Shown in pieces: positions 48,029-56,808 of a stretch of 64,000 nt of DNA. Under the pieces are notes generated by a model. That model had not been told where the DNA came from. It did not search any database and saw nothing but the letters and a program-made list of their open reading frames with translations. Source of the stretch: Roseiarcus sp963737365 (GTDB lineage: Bacteria; Pseudomonadota; Alphaproteobacteria; Rhizobiales; Beijerinckiaceae); NCBI GenBank assembly GCA_963737365.1, contig CAVTSD010000007.1:1116001-1180000 (forward strand), in the 5' to 3' direction. Position 1 is the first letter of the stretch. Every line of letters begins with the position of its first letter. The translations under genes and the position numbers were made by a program.

Positions 48029-50032
48029 TCAGTTCGCCTGTTCGACCAGAGGCAGCAGTTCTTTAGCGATCAGCCCTGCTCCGGCATCGGAAACATGATT
48101 TCCATACGAGTACAAATAGCTGCGGTTCACGGCGATCGGGCAGATCCCGCGCGCGTCGTCGCAAAGAGCGTGTGTCGGATCGTAGACAACGAGGCCAGGG
48201 CGCCGCGCTGCGATTTCCGCGATCATCGCCCGGTAGCCTCGGGTTTCGCTCAGATGGTCTGCGAGGGGCCGGTCGCATCGCGTGATCTGCGCCTCAGTCC
48301 GGTCGACCCCAAGGATTGCGCGAACCACGCGCCATCCAAGCGCAGCCCGATCCATGCATTCGCGCGGATCGGGCAAGTCCGGATTATCCAACACCAACAC
48401 CACTTTCTTGCCGTGGCGCTGCAGCCCGTCGATGATCTCGTCCAGTCGGCGAGCGATTGGCGGCAAATCGCTGCCTTCCCCCGAGCGCGCAAACGCTGCA
48501 TTGGGGAAATCCTTCGCCGCGAACGCGAGCACGACCGTATCGAATGAATGATCCTTTTCCAGCGCGCGAACGATGCTGTCATTGAGGCGAGCGCAAAATT
48601 CGGCCCCCGGCACAGTAGAGAGCCTTGCGTTGAAGAACGGCGGGCATCCCCAACGTCCCACCAAGCTCCAGCGTCGCCCGGGCGGGGATGCGCGCAGCAT
48701 TGCATAGTAAAGGGGCTCGGCCTTGCTATCGCCCCACAGCAGCACGCGCGCAGGCTCGCGCCGGTCGCTCAAGCAGAAGAATGAGTTGGGGAATTCGCCT
48801 GCTGGGATGAGACATCGCTCTTCGGCCAATTCGCGCCCGCGCCCGAGGCTCGCTGTGGCGACATCAGCGAAGGGGCTGAAGCCGCGCCGGAAATCCAGAC
48901 CATCGCGCTTCCAGGTTATGAACGCGACGGCAATGACGGCTAGCATTGCGACGCACAGTCCAATCGCTTTGACGTTCGCACCGCGCCCATTGCGAAACCA
49001 GCGTTCGACACAGAAAGTGGTCGCCCAGGAAGCGACGACGCTCAGCGCGAGCAGGCAAAGGCGGCTCGCCCAAATCGGAGGTCCGCCAACCAATATCGTG
49101 CTGTAGGACAGCAGCACCCAGTGCCAAAGATAGAGTGGGTAGCTGATGCGGCCGAGCCCAACCAGCCACGACCGCTGCAAGATCGACTGATTGACCCAGG
49201 CGCCGGAGCCAGCGGCGATAACGGCCACGGCGCCGCCGACTGGAATTGCGGCGCGCCAGCCTGGGAAGTCCTGCCCTTCCCGCAAAAGAAGCGCCGATCC
49301 GACGATGGCCGCCAATCCCAGAACAGACGCCAAATCGGCAACCGGCGGGCGCAACGAAAATTTGCCCCACGCAACGGCGAGCAAGCCGCCCGCAGCCAGT
49401 TCCCACATGCGGCCAAAGGGCAGAAAAAACGCCGCCATGGGATGAGCGCCGATCGAGGCGATTTCGATCGCTAACGACACGGCCGCGAGCAAAGCGATCG
49501 CTGCGGCTGGGGGCACGCGCAAACGTTTGCCGACAATGAGAAGCAGGGGCCAGAGGATATAAAATTGCTCCTCAACCCCCAGCGACCACAGGTGCAGCAG
49601 GGGTTTGGTCGCGGCGGCGACATCAAAATATCCCGTCTCGGTCCAGAGCACGATATTGGCGGTAAAGGTCGCGCCTCCGATGATGTGAAGCGCCAGCCGT
49701 TTGAACTCGTCGGCGTAGAGGCTCACCCAGCCGAACGCATAAGTCGCGGCAAGAACAAGAATGAGCGCGGGGAATATGCGCAAAATGCGCTGTCTGTAGA
49801 ACCAAACGATCGAAAAGCTATGGTCTTCGATCGACTTCGAAATGATTCGCGTGATCAGGAAACCGGAGATGACGAAAAAGACGTCGACACCGACAAATCC
49901 TCCGCGCAGCACGGTAGGAAAGGTGTGGAACAGGACGACGGCGAGCACCGAAATCGCGCGCAGGCCATCGATGTCGCTCCGATAACCAATCCTCTGCGCG
50001 CCGCGGATATCGTCCTCGGTGACAACCTTCAT
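48029..50032 (-). CDS. Membrane O-acyltransferase (OafA/YrhL type) with SGNH domain
   Basis: This 667-residue protein starts at ATG 50032. The N-terminal acyltransferase-3 domain has about ten membrane helices and the family signature YRSDIDGLRAISVLAVVLFH, VFFVISGFLITR and HLWSLGVEEQFYILWPLLL. The C-terminal SGNH esterase-like domain (residues about 420-667) carries LLWGDSKAEPLYYAML (Ser) and YGNHVSDAGAGLIA (His). It transfers acyl, usually acetyl, groups to surface polysaccharide or peptidoglycan across the inner membrane. It stands alone with no operon partner visible. The alternative is an O-antigen acetylase of unknown substrate. Confidence 0.92.
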   Translation of the reverse strand: MKVVTEDDIRGAQRIGYRSDIDGLRAISVLAVVLFHTFPTVLRGGFVGVDVFFVISGFLITRIISKSIEDHSFSIVWFYRQRILRIFPALILVLAATYAFGWVSLYADEFKRLALHIIGGATFTANIVLWTETGYFDVAAATKPLLHLWSLGVEEQFYILWPLLLIVGKRLRVPPAAAIALLAAVSLAIEIASIGAHPMAAFFLPFGRMWELAAGGLLAVAWGKFSLRPPVADLASVLGLAAIVGSALLLREGQDFPGWRAAIPVGGAVAVIAAGSGAWVNQSILQRSWLVGLGRISYPLYLWHWVLLSYSTILVGGPPIWASRLCLLALSVVASWATTFCVERWFRNGRGANVKAIGLCVAMLAVIAVAFITWKRDGLDFRRGFSPFADVATASLGRGRELAEERCLIPAGEFPNSFFCLSDRREPARVLLWGDSKAEPLYYAMLRASPPGRRWSLVGRWGCPPFFNARLSTVPGAEFCARLNDSIVRALEKDHSFDTVVLAFAAKDFPNAAFARSGEGSDLPPIARRLDEIIDGLQRHGKKVVLVLDNPDLPDPRECMDRAALGWRVVRAILGVDRTEAQITRCDRPLADHLSETRGYRAMIAEIAARRPGLVVYDPTHALCDDARGICPIAVNRSYLYSYGNHVSDAGAGLIAKELLPLVEQAN

Positions 50033-50264
50033 CTATTGGTCCAACAGCCCATTGGCGTCGAGACATCCTCGCGAAAGCCATGCCCGAGCGGGGAAGGAAC
50101 CGCAATCCAATAGTGAAAATGTCATCGGCTTGCAGCTTCGGCTGCGCCTTTAGACACTCGTCTCTATCGACAGGCCGAAGCCCCGCGCGCGGCGGCGGAA
50201 AAGCAAGCCCGTGGGGGAGGAGCGCGGCGGCCGCAGCCCTATGGGTCTGACGGGCAGCGAGTAA

Positions 50265-50297
50265 AAAGGAGGCCGCCATGTCGCCATGGCGGCCTTG
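50265..50297 (-). terminator. Rho-independent-like hairpin
   Basis: GGCCGCCATG (50271-50280) pairs with CATGGCGGCC (50285-50294) around TCGC. Read on the minus strand the stem is followed by TCCTTTTTAC. It would end a minus-strand transcript from 50301-50483 or a small RNA. Confidence 0.55.
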
Positions 50298-50300
50298 AGT

Positions 50301-50483
50301 TTAGGGAGGAAACGCCCAAGGAGGGCATATGCGGCAGGTCATGCCGCACCGCAGCAATATCGTCGCCGGCGCCCGATATTGCAAGGGCTCTCTTTCAAAA
50401 AAAGCAGGCGCCGCCTCATAGTTCTTGGCGAATACCCGATCGGCTTCTTCAATGGGTCGCCCTGCAAAGCACGCGCATGTCAT
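50301..50483 (-). CDS. Possible small Cys-containing protein
   Basis: A 60-codon frame begins MTCACFAGRPIEEADRVFAK, ends CGMTCRICPPWAFPP and has five cysteines. The following terminator on the same strand hints at a real transcript, but the ribosome site is weak. It may instead be a small RNA gene. The rest of 50033-50824 shows no gene. Confidence 0.3.
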   Translation of the reverse strand: MTCACFAGRPIEEADRVFAKNYEAAPAFFEREPLQYRAPATILLRCGMTCRICPPWAFPP

Positions 50484-50651
50484 CTTCGCAATCGGTCGTA
50501 GGCGCTGCTAAAGCGATCAACAACCGGCAACGCCGCGACGACAGCGTAGCGCCAGCGCTGCTGGCAGCACAGCGGCTCCATTGGAACAGCGCCCGGCGGG
50601 TAATTTTGTAAAATCGCACGAAATTTTGGCGAACGATTTTTCCGCTTGGTC

Positions 50652-50676
50652 GGAACTTTCTGGTTAAAATTACGTA
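50652..50676 (+). promoter_or_regulatory. Possible EcfG-type promoter
   Basis: GGAAC, 16 nt, CGTA resembles the alphaproteobacterial general-stress sigma consensus (GGAAC-N16/17-CGTT) except for the last base. It lies about 150 bp before the gene at 50825 in an AT-rich patch. Confidence 0.3.
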
Positions 50677-50824
50677 ACACCTACGTCAGCCGCATCACGC
50701 GGGCGCGGTGGGTGAGAGCAAATTGCGCCGGAGGGAAACGGAACGCTTGCCCTCACGCACATTTTGGATCGCCGAGAGTGACTGGATGCAAAATCACGAC
50801 AAGCTATTCGCCGGATGATGCGGG

Positions 50825-52153
50825 ATGAGCAACCTGCGTAGTCCTGCAACCTGGCCGTTGCACAGGCCGGTCCGAGAGCCCGCCGCCGGGGCGGAAACAG
50901 CGCGTCGCGCTGAGCCGCAGTTCAAGCCGCAGTTTTCTCATAGAGCGGGGGAGCCGCTGTTGCGGCGGTCCGTTGGCGCGGCCGAGCCGACCTCGAACCC
51001 GCCCTCGCTGGAATCGATTATCGCGGCTGTGTCATCCAATCGACCAACCCACCGCCAGAACCGGGTATGGTGGAAGAAACCGCGGTTCCTGATCGTGGGA
51101 TTGGCTGTGCTGGCGGTTTTCGCGCCCATTTCGGTGGGAATAGCTGTTGTGACGCTTTCCTCGGGAACACCGACTCTGGCGCTGCCGCCTCTAGGGCGGA
51201 ACGATCCGGCGGCGCCTCTCCTAGCGCCTCCCGCCGCCCCCACGTTCTCCACCGCCGGCGCGAACAGGCTTCCGTCTGGGGCTCAGACAGCCGCGGAGCC
51301 GATCGCGGAGCGGAGGGAGCCAACGCGCTCCGACTCCACCCCGGACACGCCCACGCCGCCCCCGGCCGCCTCACGAGATTCAGGATCCTACGCGGGCGCG
51401 AACAGCCGCCTCATGGCGGTCGCGCCCCGAACTAAGATGGCGGCTTTAGAAACCGGCCAGGTGGCGGCGCCCCATCCGGGGGCGACTTCCCTCAAGCCGG
51501 CAATGCCCGCGGTGTCCCCTCCCCCGGCGGCTGCGACTTCTCCTTCCGCTCACCTCGCGCTAGCCCCCGCGACTGCACCGTCGCCTGACTCGAAGGCTCT
51601 TGCGGAGGCTAACAGCCGCCTTGCGGCGGTCGAGAGCGAAAGGGACGCGCTTGCCGCGGAGGTCGTTCGGCTTGAGCGTCATCGCGAGCCGAGTTCCTCT
51701 CCAGAGGTAAGCCCGCCGCCGCCAGCCGCGGCGTCGCCGACGCCGATCCCCGCAGTGCCGCCTTCAGCCGCGGCCGGCGTCGACCTCAGCGCCGCGTTGG
51801 CGCCCCTGCCAAAAGGGATGCCTGCTCGGGTGCTGATCCGCTACGCGGGCGGCAGCGCCGACGCCCGGCGGCGCGCCGAAGGTCTGGCGAATGCCCTCAG
51901 CGAGCAAGGAATCGAGGTGGCCGACTTGCGCGAGAGCGTCGCCGCGATCCGACCGGAACTCAGTTTTTCCTATGCGCCTGACGAAGCGATCGCAGAGCAA
52001 GTCGGACGTCTTGTCGGCGTCGCGCCCGTGCGTCGGCTTCAATCCAACGACGCCCTCATGGCTCGTCCGGGAACGGTCGAACTGAATCTTTCGGGCGACA
52101 GTCATCTGGCGGCTATCAAAACAATCTCAAGCAGGGAGAGTAACCATGAATAA
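50825..52153 (+). CDS. Single-span envelope protein with Pro-rich linker and LytR-C-like end
   Basis: This 442-residue protein has a cytoplasmic N-terminus and one membrane helix (LIVGLAVLAVFAPISVGIAVV, residues about 88-110). It then has a long Pro/Ala/Ser-rich periplasmic linker, a short coiled-coil (ALAEANSRLAAVESERDALAAEVVRLERH) and a folded C-terminal domain with RVLIRYAGGSADARRRAEGLA, resembling LytR_C-type domains. It overlaps the OmpA-like gene by 8 bp, so the two are probably made together and act in the cell envelope. No enzymatic motif is seen. Confidence 0.75.
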   Translation: MSNLRSPATWPLHRPVREPAAGAETARRAEPQFKPQFSHRAGEPLLRRSVGAAEPTSNPPSLESIIAAVSSNRPTHRQNRVWWKKPRFLIVGLAVLAVFAPISVGIAVVTLSSGTPTLALPPLGRNDPAAPLLAPPAAPTFSTAGANRLPSGAQTAAEPIAERREPTRSDSTPDTPTPPPAASRDSGSYAGANSRLMAVAPRTKMAALETGQVAAPHPGATSLKPAMPAVSPPPAAATSPSAHLALAPATAPSPDSKALAEANSRLAAVESERDALAAEVVRLERHREPSSSPEVSPPPPAAASPTPIPAVPPSAAAGVDLSAALAPLPKGMPARVLIRYAGGSADARRRAEGLANALSEQGIEVADLRESVAAIRPELSFSYAPDEAIAEQVGRLVGVAPVRRLQSNDALMARPGTVELNLSGDSHLAAIKTISSRESNHE

Positions 52154-52625
52154 CCACCTTCTGCCGATTGTCATCGTCGCGTCTTGTCTCGCCGTCTCCG
52201 CGGCGCGGTCGGCGGACTCGTCCGCGCCTGCAAACCCGTCCAACGACGCTGCGAAAACGGATGTCGCTAAGGCCGACGCTGCGGCGCCGGCGGCGCCCGC
52301 GCCGCTCGTCGTCTATTTCAACGTGGGCAGCACAACGATCCGGAAAGAGGATAAGGCCGTGCTCGATCACGCCTCTCGAGCCTACAATGAGGGCAAGCCC
52401 ATCGTCATGATCCTGACCGGCACCGCAGACCGCACTGGCGACGCGCAAGTCAACCTTGAACTATCCCAGCGGCGGGCCGAGGCTGTTCTGCAAGGCCTTC
52501 TCGCCCGCGGCATTCCGGCGGACCGGTTTCAGGTGCTAGCCAAGGGTGAGACAGAGCTGCCTGTTCCGACCAATGAGGGCGTCGCCGAGGTCCAAAATCG
52601 ACGGGTCGAGATCACCTGGAAGTGA
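52146..52625 (+). CDS. OmpA-family peptidoglycan-binding protein
   Basis: This 159-residue exported protein has a signal peptide (LPIVIVASCLAVSAARSA), a low-complexity Ala/Asp linker and an OmpA C-terminal domain. The domain reads VVYFNVGSTTIRKEDKAVL, LTGTADRTGDAQVNLELSQR, RAEAVLQGLLARGIP and QNRRVEI, with the usual Asp and Arg for diaminopimelate binding. It starts within the end of the upstream gene after GGGAG. It is likely periplasmic and envelope-anchoring. Confidence 0.88.
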   Translation: MNNHLLPIVIVASCLAVSAARSADSSAPANPSNDAAKTDVAKADAAAPAAPAPLVVYFNVGSTTIRKEDKAVLDHASRAYNEGKPIVMILTGTADRTGDAQVNLELSQRRAEAVLQGLLARGIPADRFQVLAKGETELPVPTNEGVAEVQNRRVEITWK

Positions 52626-52632
52626 CGGCGCG

Positions 52633-53430
52633 ATGAGAACCGCAAGCACGGTTTGCGTTGCTGCGGTCGCGGTCGCGCTCGCGTCCTCAGCGCACGCCGC
52701 CCAAGTTTTGAGCCCGGACGCTCCGGCGCCAACCGGCGATAAGGGCTCGGCGCAAGCGCAGGTCTGGTTCGAACGCGCTCTGTCGCTTGATATCGGCGCC
52801 GAGGGCCCGCGCGACGCCGTCCAGGCTTTCACGGCGATGAGGCGCGCGGCGGAATTGGGTCACCCGCAGGCTGAATTCAACGTCGCGGCGATGCTCGACA
52901 GCGGCCGCGGCGCGCCCCGTGACGTGGCGCAGGCCTCGATCTGGTACGCGCGAGCGGCGGCCGGAGGCGATCGTCGGGCCGCCTTCAACCTCGGGCAGCT
53001 CTATGAAAGCGGCGAGGGCGTACCGGCCAATGCGGACCTGTCTCGCGCCTGGTACGCCGCCGCCGATCTGCCGGCGGCTCGCGAACGGATTGCGGAGACC
53101 AAAGCCACCGTTGCTCGGCCGAGGCTTGTTCGAGCGCCCGAGCCGCTCTTCCCTTCAAGGAAAAGCGCGCTTCAGCCTGGCTTGCAACAAGTTGACCTCG
53201 TCTGGACATCGCCTCTCGAGCCAGAGGCGGTGCGCTTCTTCGTCGAGCTCCGTGTCCTTGACGCCAGTGGTTCTCGGGAGGCCTGGACGGGATTTGTTGA
53301 TGTCAGCAGCCTCCGCTTGCCGCTTCCGTCGGGGGCTCAGAATCTAGCCTGGCGCGTCACCGCTGTGGCGAGGGGCTCGGCAAACTATGCCGTGTCCGGC
53401 TGGTCGGTCTTTGCCGTCCCGCCGGCCTGA
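52633..53430 (+). CDS. Secreted Sel1-repeat protein
   Basis: ATG 52633, 7 bp after the OmpA-like stop, begins a signal peptide (VCVAAVAVALASSAHAA). Two to three Sel1-like repeats follow (AAELGHPQAEFNVAAMLDSG, AAAGGDRRAAFNLGQLYESG, about residues 60-150). The C-terminal part is beta-rich and unrecognised (VRFFVELRVLDASGSREAW). Sel1 repeats mediate protein contacts. It is third in the envelope operon. Confidence 0.85.
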   Translation: MRTASTVCVAAVAVALASSAHAAQVLSPDAPAPTGDKGSAQAQVWFERALSLDIGAEGPRDAVQAFTAMRRAAELGHPQAEFNVAAMLDSGRGAPRDVAQASIWYARAAAGGDRRAAFNLGQLYESGEGVPANADLSRAWYAAADLPAARERIAETKATVARPRLVRAPEPLFPSRKSALQPGLQQVDLVWTSPLEPEAVRFFVELRVLDASGSREAWTGFVDVSSLRLPLPSGAQNLAWRVTAVARGSANYAVSGWSVFAVPPA

Positions 53431-53451
53431 ACCGCGACGCCGGCTAGAGTG

Positions 53452-53470
53452 ACCCGATTTGGGTTTTCTT
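53452..53470 (+). terminator. Weak terminator after envelope operon
   Basis: ACCC-GATTT-GGGT followed by TTTCTT forms a short stem with a U-rich tail 20 bp after the Sel1 gene. It is nested in a wider complementarity (CCGCG/CGCGG). Confidence 0.35.
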
Positions 53471-53510
53471 GGCGGCGCGGTTCGATTGCGAAAATCCCCG
53501 ATTTTAGGGG

Positions 53511-53540
53511 TTGGATTTCCTTGGATTTCCTTGGATTCTC
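53511..53540 (+). repeat. Three tandem 10-bp repeats
   Basis: TTGGATTTCC, TTGGATTTCC, TTGGATTCTC lie head to tail. The 10-bp period equals about one helical turn. Confidence 0.85.
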
Positions 53541-53765
53541 TCGTGCGAAATGAGACTTATCAATGGGTTACACGGACTTTTTCCAAAAGTTTTTTTCCTC
53601 CCGCTTTTCTCTCGCAAAAGAGCCGCGGAAACGGCTAGCCCACGATTTGGCATGGCGAAGGGGCGGATTGCTCATCGGGCTAGCTTACCCCGATTTCTAA
53701 TTTTCCGCAATACTTTGCGACCCGGGAAATTCCCGCTTCCCTTCTCAAACCAAAAGCAACTCGCT

Positions 53766-54479
53766 TTAAGGCGACACAGGAATAAGCTTGCCAACGAACA
53801 CCGGCGCCCCGGACGGCTGTCCGGTGGGCGATCCGCCGGGCGGCTCGACTGTCACAGCGTAGGTCGCATCGGCGACGACCGTAGGTGCGTACGCGGACAG
53901 GCTCGCGCCGTGCGGCATATCCCCGATAACGCCAAGCGAGCGAGCGCCTAGCTTCGCGTCGATGAGCCAAAGTTCGTAGGCCTTGCCGGGCGGCGCTTGC
54001 GCGGCGACCGGACGCACAGTGAGCTCCTGCTTGTCGAGATTGACCGTCACAGCAAACGCAGGTGAAGCTGCGTCTTTCTGAAGAATCGCCACATACTCGT
54101 GCGGAGCGGATCGCCTGCCGGTCTCGCGGACGATAAATCCGATCGCCAGCACCGCGGCGAACAGCGACGCCGCGATCGCCATGGCGCGCCAGCGCCTAAC
54201 ACTGCGCTCAAGCTCGACAACGGTCCCGTTCTCAGGCGCCGCGAGGGCGGGCGACGCGCCGCGAATGCGCGCCTCGATCGCCGGGAGAAGGTCGCGCGGC
54301 GGCGCGATCTCATGGGTCGCCTCGGCAAGCGGCGCCAGCCGCTCCTCCCAGAAGCGGATCGCCTCATCGACTTCCGGCTCGCGCAACCGGCGTGCGGCCA
54401 GCGTCGCCCGCTCGCTCGCATCGAGCGTGCCGAGCGCATATTCGGCCGCGGCGAAATCGTCATCCGGCGAAATGGTCAT
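53766..54479 (-). CDS. Anti-sigma factor, RskA/anti-sigma-K type
   Basis: This 237-residue protein starts at ATG 54479, overlapping the sigma-factor stop (ATGA). The N-terminal cytoplasmic anti-sigma domain includes DDDFAAAEYALGTLDASERA and AIRFWEERLAPLAEATHEI. One membrane helix follows (AMAIAASLFAAVLAIGFIV, about residues 95-113), then a periplasmic RskA domain with AQAPPGKAYELWLIDAKLG and the usual SLGVIG...AVTVEPPGGSP end. It sequesters the partner ECF sigma factor and releases it on an envelope signal. Confidence 0.9.
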   Translation of the reverse strand: MTISPDDDFAAAEYALGTLDASERATLAARRLREPEVDEAIRFWEERLAPLAEATHEIAPPRDLLPAIEARIRGASPALAAPENGTVVELERSVRRWRAMAIAASLFAAVLAIGFIVRETGRRSAPHEYVAILQKDAASPAFAVTVNLDKQELTVRPVAAQAPPGKAYELWLIDAKLGARSLGVIGDMPHGASLSAYAPTVVADATYAVTVEPPGGSPTGQPSGAPVFVGKLIPVSP

Positions 54480-55060
54480 GACGCCAGACAGTCCCTCAGC
54501 TGCGCAAGACTGCGGTGAAGCCAGGTCTTGATTGTCGGCACGGGGCGCCCGAAGCGCTTGGCGAGCGCATCGCGGCTCAACCCGCGATAATAGGCCAGCA
54601 AAACGATCGCGCGCTTCTCCTCGTCCAACGCCTTGAGACAATTGACCAGCGCCGCGAGCCCCTCGGAACGCTCCCGCGCCGCAAGCGGGTCGATTTCCTC
54701 CGCCGCGGGCTCGAAGCCCTCCGGCTGATCCTCCAGCGAGGCTGGTCGCACACGCCGCACTTCATCGAGGGCGCGATTGCGGGCGATGGTCGCCATCCAG
54801 GCAAGGGCCGAACCCTTGATGGGATCGAATTCGCCGGCCTTTTCCCAGATGCGCACATAGACCTCCTGAAGCGCATCCGCCGCAGCGTCGCCCCTCGTAA
54901 GTATACGGGCGACAACCCCATAGAGTTTCGCATTTGTTTTCTTGTAGAGCACTGCAAAGGCTGCCGAATCGCGCGCAGCGATACGGTTTAAGAGAATATT
55001 AAGATCGTTTCCGGCGCCAGCCGACGCTCGCTCGCCTGGCGCCTCCCCCTGAATCGTCAT
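54476..55060 (-). CDS. ECF sigma factor (SigK-like)
   Basis: This is a 194-residue sigma-70 family protein. Region 2 includes LYGVVARILTRGDAAADALQ, YVRIWEKAGEF and AWMATIARNRALDEVRR. The acidic linker is followed by region 4, LLAYYRGLSRDALAKRFGRP and VPTIKTWLHRSLAQLRDCL. It is translationally coupled to the RskA-type anti-sigma gene. The fasciclin gene immediately upstream, in the same direction, is a frequent member of this regulon in proteobacteria. Confidence 0.92.
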   Translation of the reverse strand: MTIQGEAPGERASAGAGNDLNILLNRIAARDSAAFAVLYKKTNAKLYGVVARILTRGDAAADALQEVYVRIWEKAGEFDPIKGSALAWMATIARNRALDEVRRVRPASLEDQPEGFEPAAEEIDPLAARERSEGLAALVNCLKALDEEKRAIVLLAYYRGLSRDALAKRFGRPVPTIKTWLHRSLAQLRDCLAS

Positions 55061-55117
55061 TCAGGCACCTTAAGTAGCTCGCCGCGTCAGCGCAAACGAA
55101 CGTGAGCTTAACCAAAC

Positions 55118-55149
55118 GAAAAGGGGCGGGCGCTAATGGCGCCCGCCCC
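55118..55149 (-). terminator. Terminator of the fasciclin gene
   Basis: An 11-bp GC stem GGGGCGGGCGC/GCGCCCGCCCC (55123-55133/55139-55149) with a 5-nt loop is followed on the minus strand by TTTTCGTTT. It separates the fasciclin gene from the sigma operon. Confidence 0.8.
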
Positions 55150-55185
55150 GCTGCTAACCCCCGTCTGAACCGTAGGAGGAAAAGC

Positions 55186-55758
55186 TCAGCTGGGGAGCAG
55201 AACTTTGTTGATCACCTGGATCACGCCGTTCGACTGCATGACGTTGGGGATCGTGACTTCGGCCTTGTCGCCCTTGGCGTCGGTGACCCAAAGGTGACCC
55301 GCGCCGCGGGTGAACGTGAGATCTTCGCCCTGGACGGTTTTCATCATCGCCTTGCCGCCGCCTTGCTTGATCATTGCGTCGATGTCGCCTTCGGTGAACC
55401 GACCGGGCACGACGTGGTAGGTGAGGACCGTGGTGAGCATTTGTTTGTTTTCGGGCTTCAATAGGGTGTCGACCGTGCCAGCCGGCAGCCTGGCGAACGC
55501 CTCGTTGGTCGGCGCGAAGACCGTGAAGGGCCCGGCGCCTTCCAGCGTGTCGACGAGACCGGCAGCCTTGACCGCGGCGACGAGCGTCGTGTGATCCTTC
55601 GAGTTGACCGCGTTTTCGATGATGTTCTTCGACGGGTACATGGGCGCACCGCCGACCATTTTGGTCATTTCAGCAAAGGCTGGCATGACGTAAGAGGGAG
55701 CGGCGAGGCCGATCCCGGCGGCCAGCGCCGCGGCGCAATACAAAAGCTTGGCGTTCAT
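55186..55758 (-). CDS. Secreted fasciclin (FAS1) domain protein
   Basis: This 190-residue protein starts at ATG 55758, with a signal peptide (LLYCAAALAAGIGLAAPSYV). It contains a single FAS1 domain with the two conserved boxes: GPFTVFAPTNEAFARLPAG and, near the C-terminus, VMQSNGVIQVINKVLLP. TYHVVPGRF is the central H box. Such proteins are periplasmic or surface adhesion proteins often controlled by the neighbouring ECF sigma/RskA pair. Confidence 0.93.
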   Translation of the reverse strand: MNAKLLYCAAALAAGIGLAAPSYVMPAFAEMTKMVGGAPMYPSKNIIENAVNSKDHTTLVAAVKAAGLVDTLEGAGPFTVFAPTNEAFARLPAGTVDTLLKPENKQMLTTVLTYHVVPGRFTEGDIDAMIKQGGGKAMMKTVQGEDLTFTRGAGHLWVTDAKGDKAEVTIPNVMQSNGVIQVINKVLLPS

Positions 55759-55812
55759 GTTCGACTCCGTTGATCGTTCCGTCCGATCGATGTCTCTTCC
55801 GCCTTCAGTTGG

Positions 55813-55827
55813 CGTAACAGTGTTACG
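55813..55827. promoter_or_regulatory. Palindrome CGTAACA-G-TGTTACG
   Basis: A perfect 7-bp inverted repeat with a 1-bp centre lies 55 bp upstream of the fasciclin start and 135 bp before the divergent cytochrome gene. It may be an operator for either or both; no regulator is assigned. Confidence 0.45.
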
Positions 55828-55962
55828 GAGCAGCCCCACCGAGGTTTCGTGGCGCGTTAGAAAAAAAGCGCCTAACAAAAATCGCGTTTCGAGGGCGAAA
55901 CATCGGGCGAAATGCCGACGTACTGAGGACCGAGCCTTCACCCGCTGTATTTGGAGACTGGA

Positions 55963-56808
55963 TTGACGTCACTTTCTTCAGCCCTACCCGCGCGCGCCGC
56001 GCCCGAGGGCCGCCTTGTCTTCAGACATTCCGCCGTTGTGCGCGTCTGCCACTGGGTTAACGCCATCTGCTTTGTCGTGCTGCTTATGAGCGGGATGCAG
56101 ATCTTCAACGCGAGTCCGCTTTTGACTTGGGGCCAGACGACCAATTTCGAACGGCCCTTCTTCTCTCTGTCAGCCCGTCGAGACGACAATGGCGATGCCA
56201 CCGCGGGCGTAACCACGATCTTCGGACACGCCTTCAACACAACCGGCGTGCTCGGCGCATCGCGTGGCGACGACGGCGAGCTTGAGGAACGCGGCTTTCC
56301 CGCCTGGGCGACGCTGCCGTCGTACCAGGATCTGGCGCTGGGCCGTCGCTGGCATTTCTTCTTCGCCTGGATACTGGTGCTGAATGGGCTCGTCTATTTC
56401 GCGAGCCTTATTCTGAGCCGCCATATCCGCGACCTCTGGCCGAGTGTCGCCGATTTGCGGGCGATCCCGCATGCGGTCGTTGAACACATACGGCTACGAT
56501 TTCCCTCAGGCGACGAGGCGCTGCGCTACAATGTGCTGCAGAAGCTCGCGTACTTGAGCGTCGTGATCGCCTTTCCGATCCTCATCCTCGCGGGCCTCAC
56601 CATGTCGCCGGCGGTCAACGCGGCCTTTCCGTGGCTCCTCGCCCTGTTCCATGGCCGACAGGCGGCGCGCGCCGTGCATTTCCTGCTCGCGGCGTACCTC
56701 CTTCTGTTCCTGATCGTGCACCTGGTGATGGTGGTTCTGTCCGGCCCGATCAATAACATGCGCTCGATGATCACCGGCCGCTATCGGATCAAGGAGTCTC
56801 AGCAATGA
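55963..56808 (+). CDS. Cytochrome b (b561/thiosulfate-reductase type) membrane subunit
   Basis: This is about 281 residues from TTG 55963, chosen because GGAG lies 6 nt before it (TTG 55951 is the alternative). Four to five membrane helices carry likely haem-ligand histidines: VCHWVNAICFVVLLMSGMQI, RRWHFFFAWILVLNGLVYF, RAVHFLLAAYLLLFLIVHLV. It overlaps the molybdoenzyme gene by ATGA, so it probably anchors and passes electrons from the quinone pool to that exported enzyme. Confidence 0.88.
   Translation: MTSLSSALPARAAPEGRLVFRHSAVVRVCHWVNAICFVVLLMSGMQIFNASPLLTWGQTTNFERPFFSLSARRDDNGDATAGVTTIFGHAFNTTGVLGASRGDDGELEERGFPAWATLPSYQDLALGRRWHFFFAWILVLNGLVYFASLILSRHIRDLWPSVADLRAIPHAVVEHIRLRFPSGDEALRYNVLQKLAYLSVVIAFPILILAGLTMSPAVNAAFPWLLALFHGRQAARAVHFLLAAYLLLFLIVHLVMVVLSGPINNMRSMITGRYRIKESQQ

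Larger units (their letters stand above)
53431..53765. other. Intergenic, no gene
   Basis: This lies between the convergent Sel1 gene and the anti-sigma gene. It contains the weak terminator and a 10-bp tandem repeat, and no supported gene. Confidence 0.5.

Noticed and set aside
49565..50113. Plus-strand 182-codon frame
   Set aside because: It is the antisense of the acyltransferase N-terminus, which has clear membrane helices and signature motifs.
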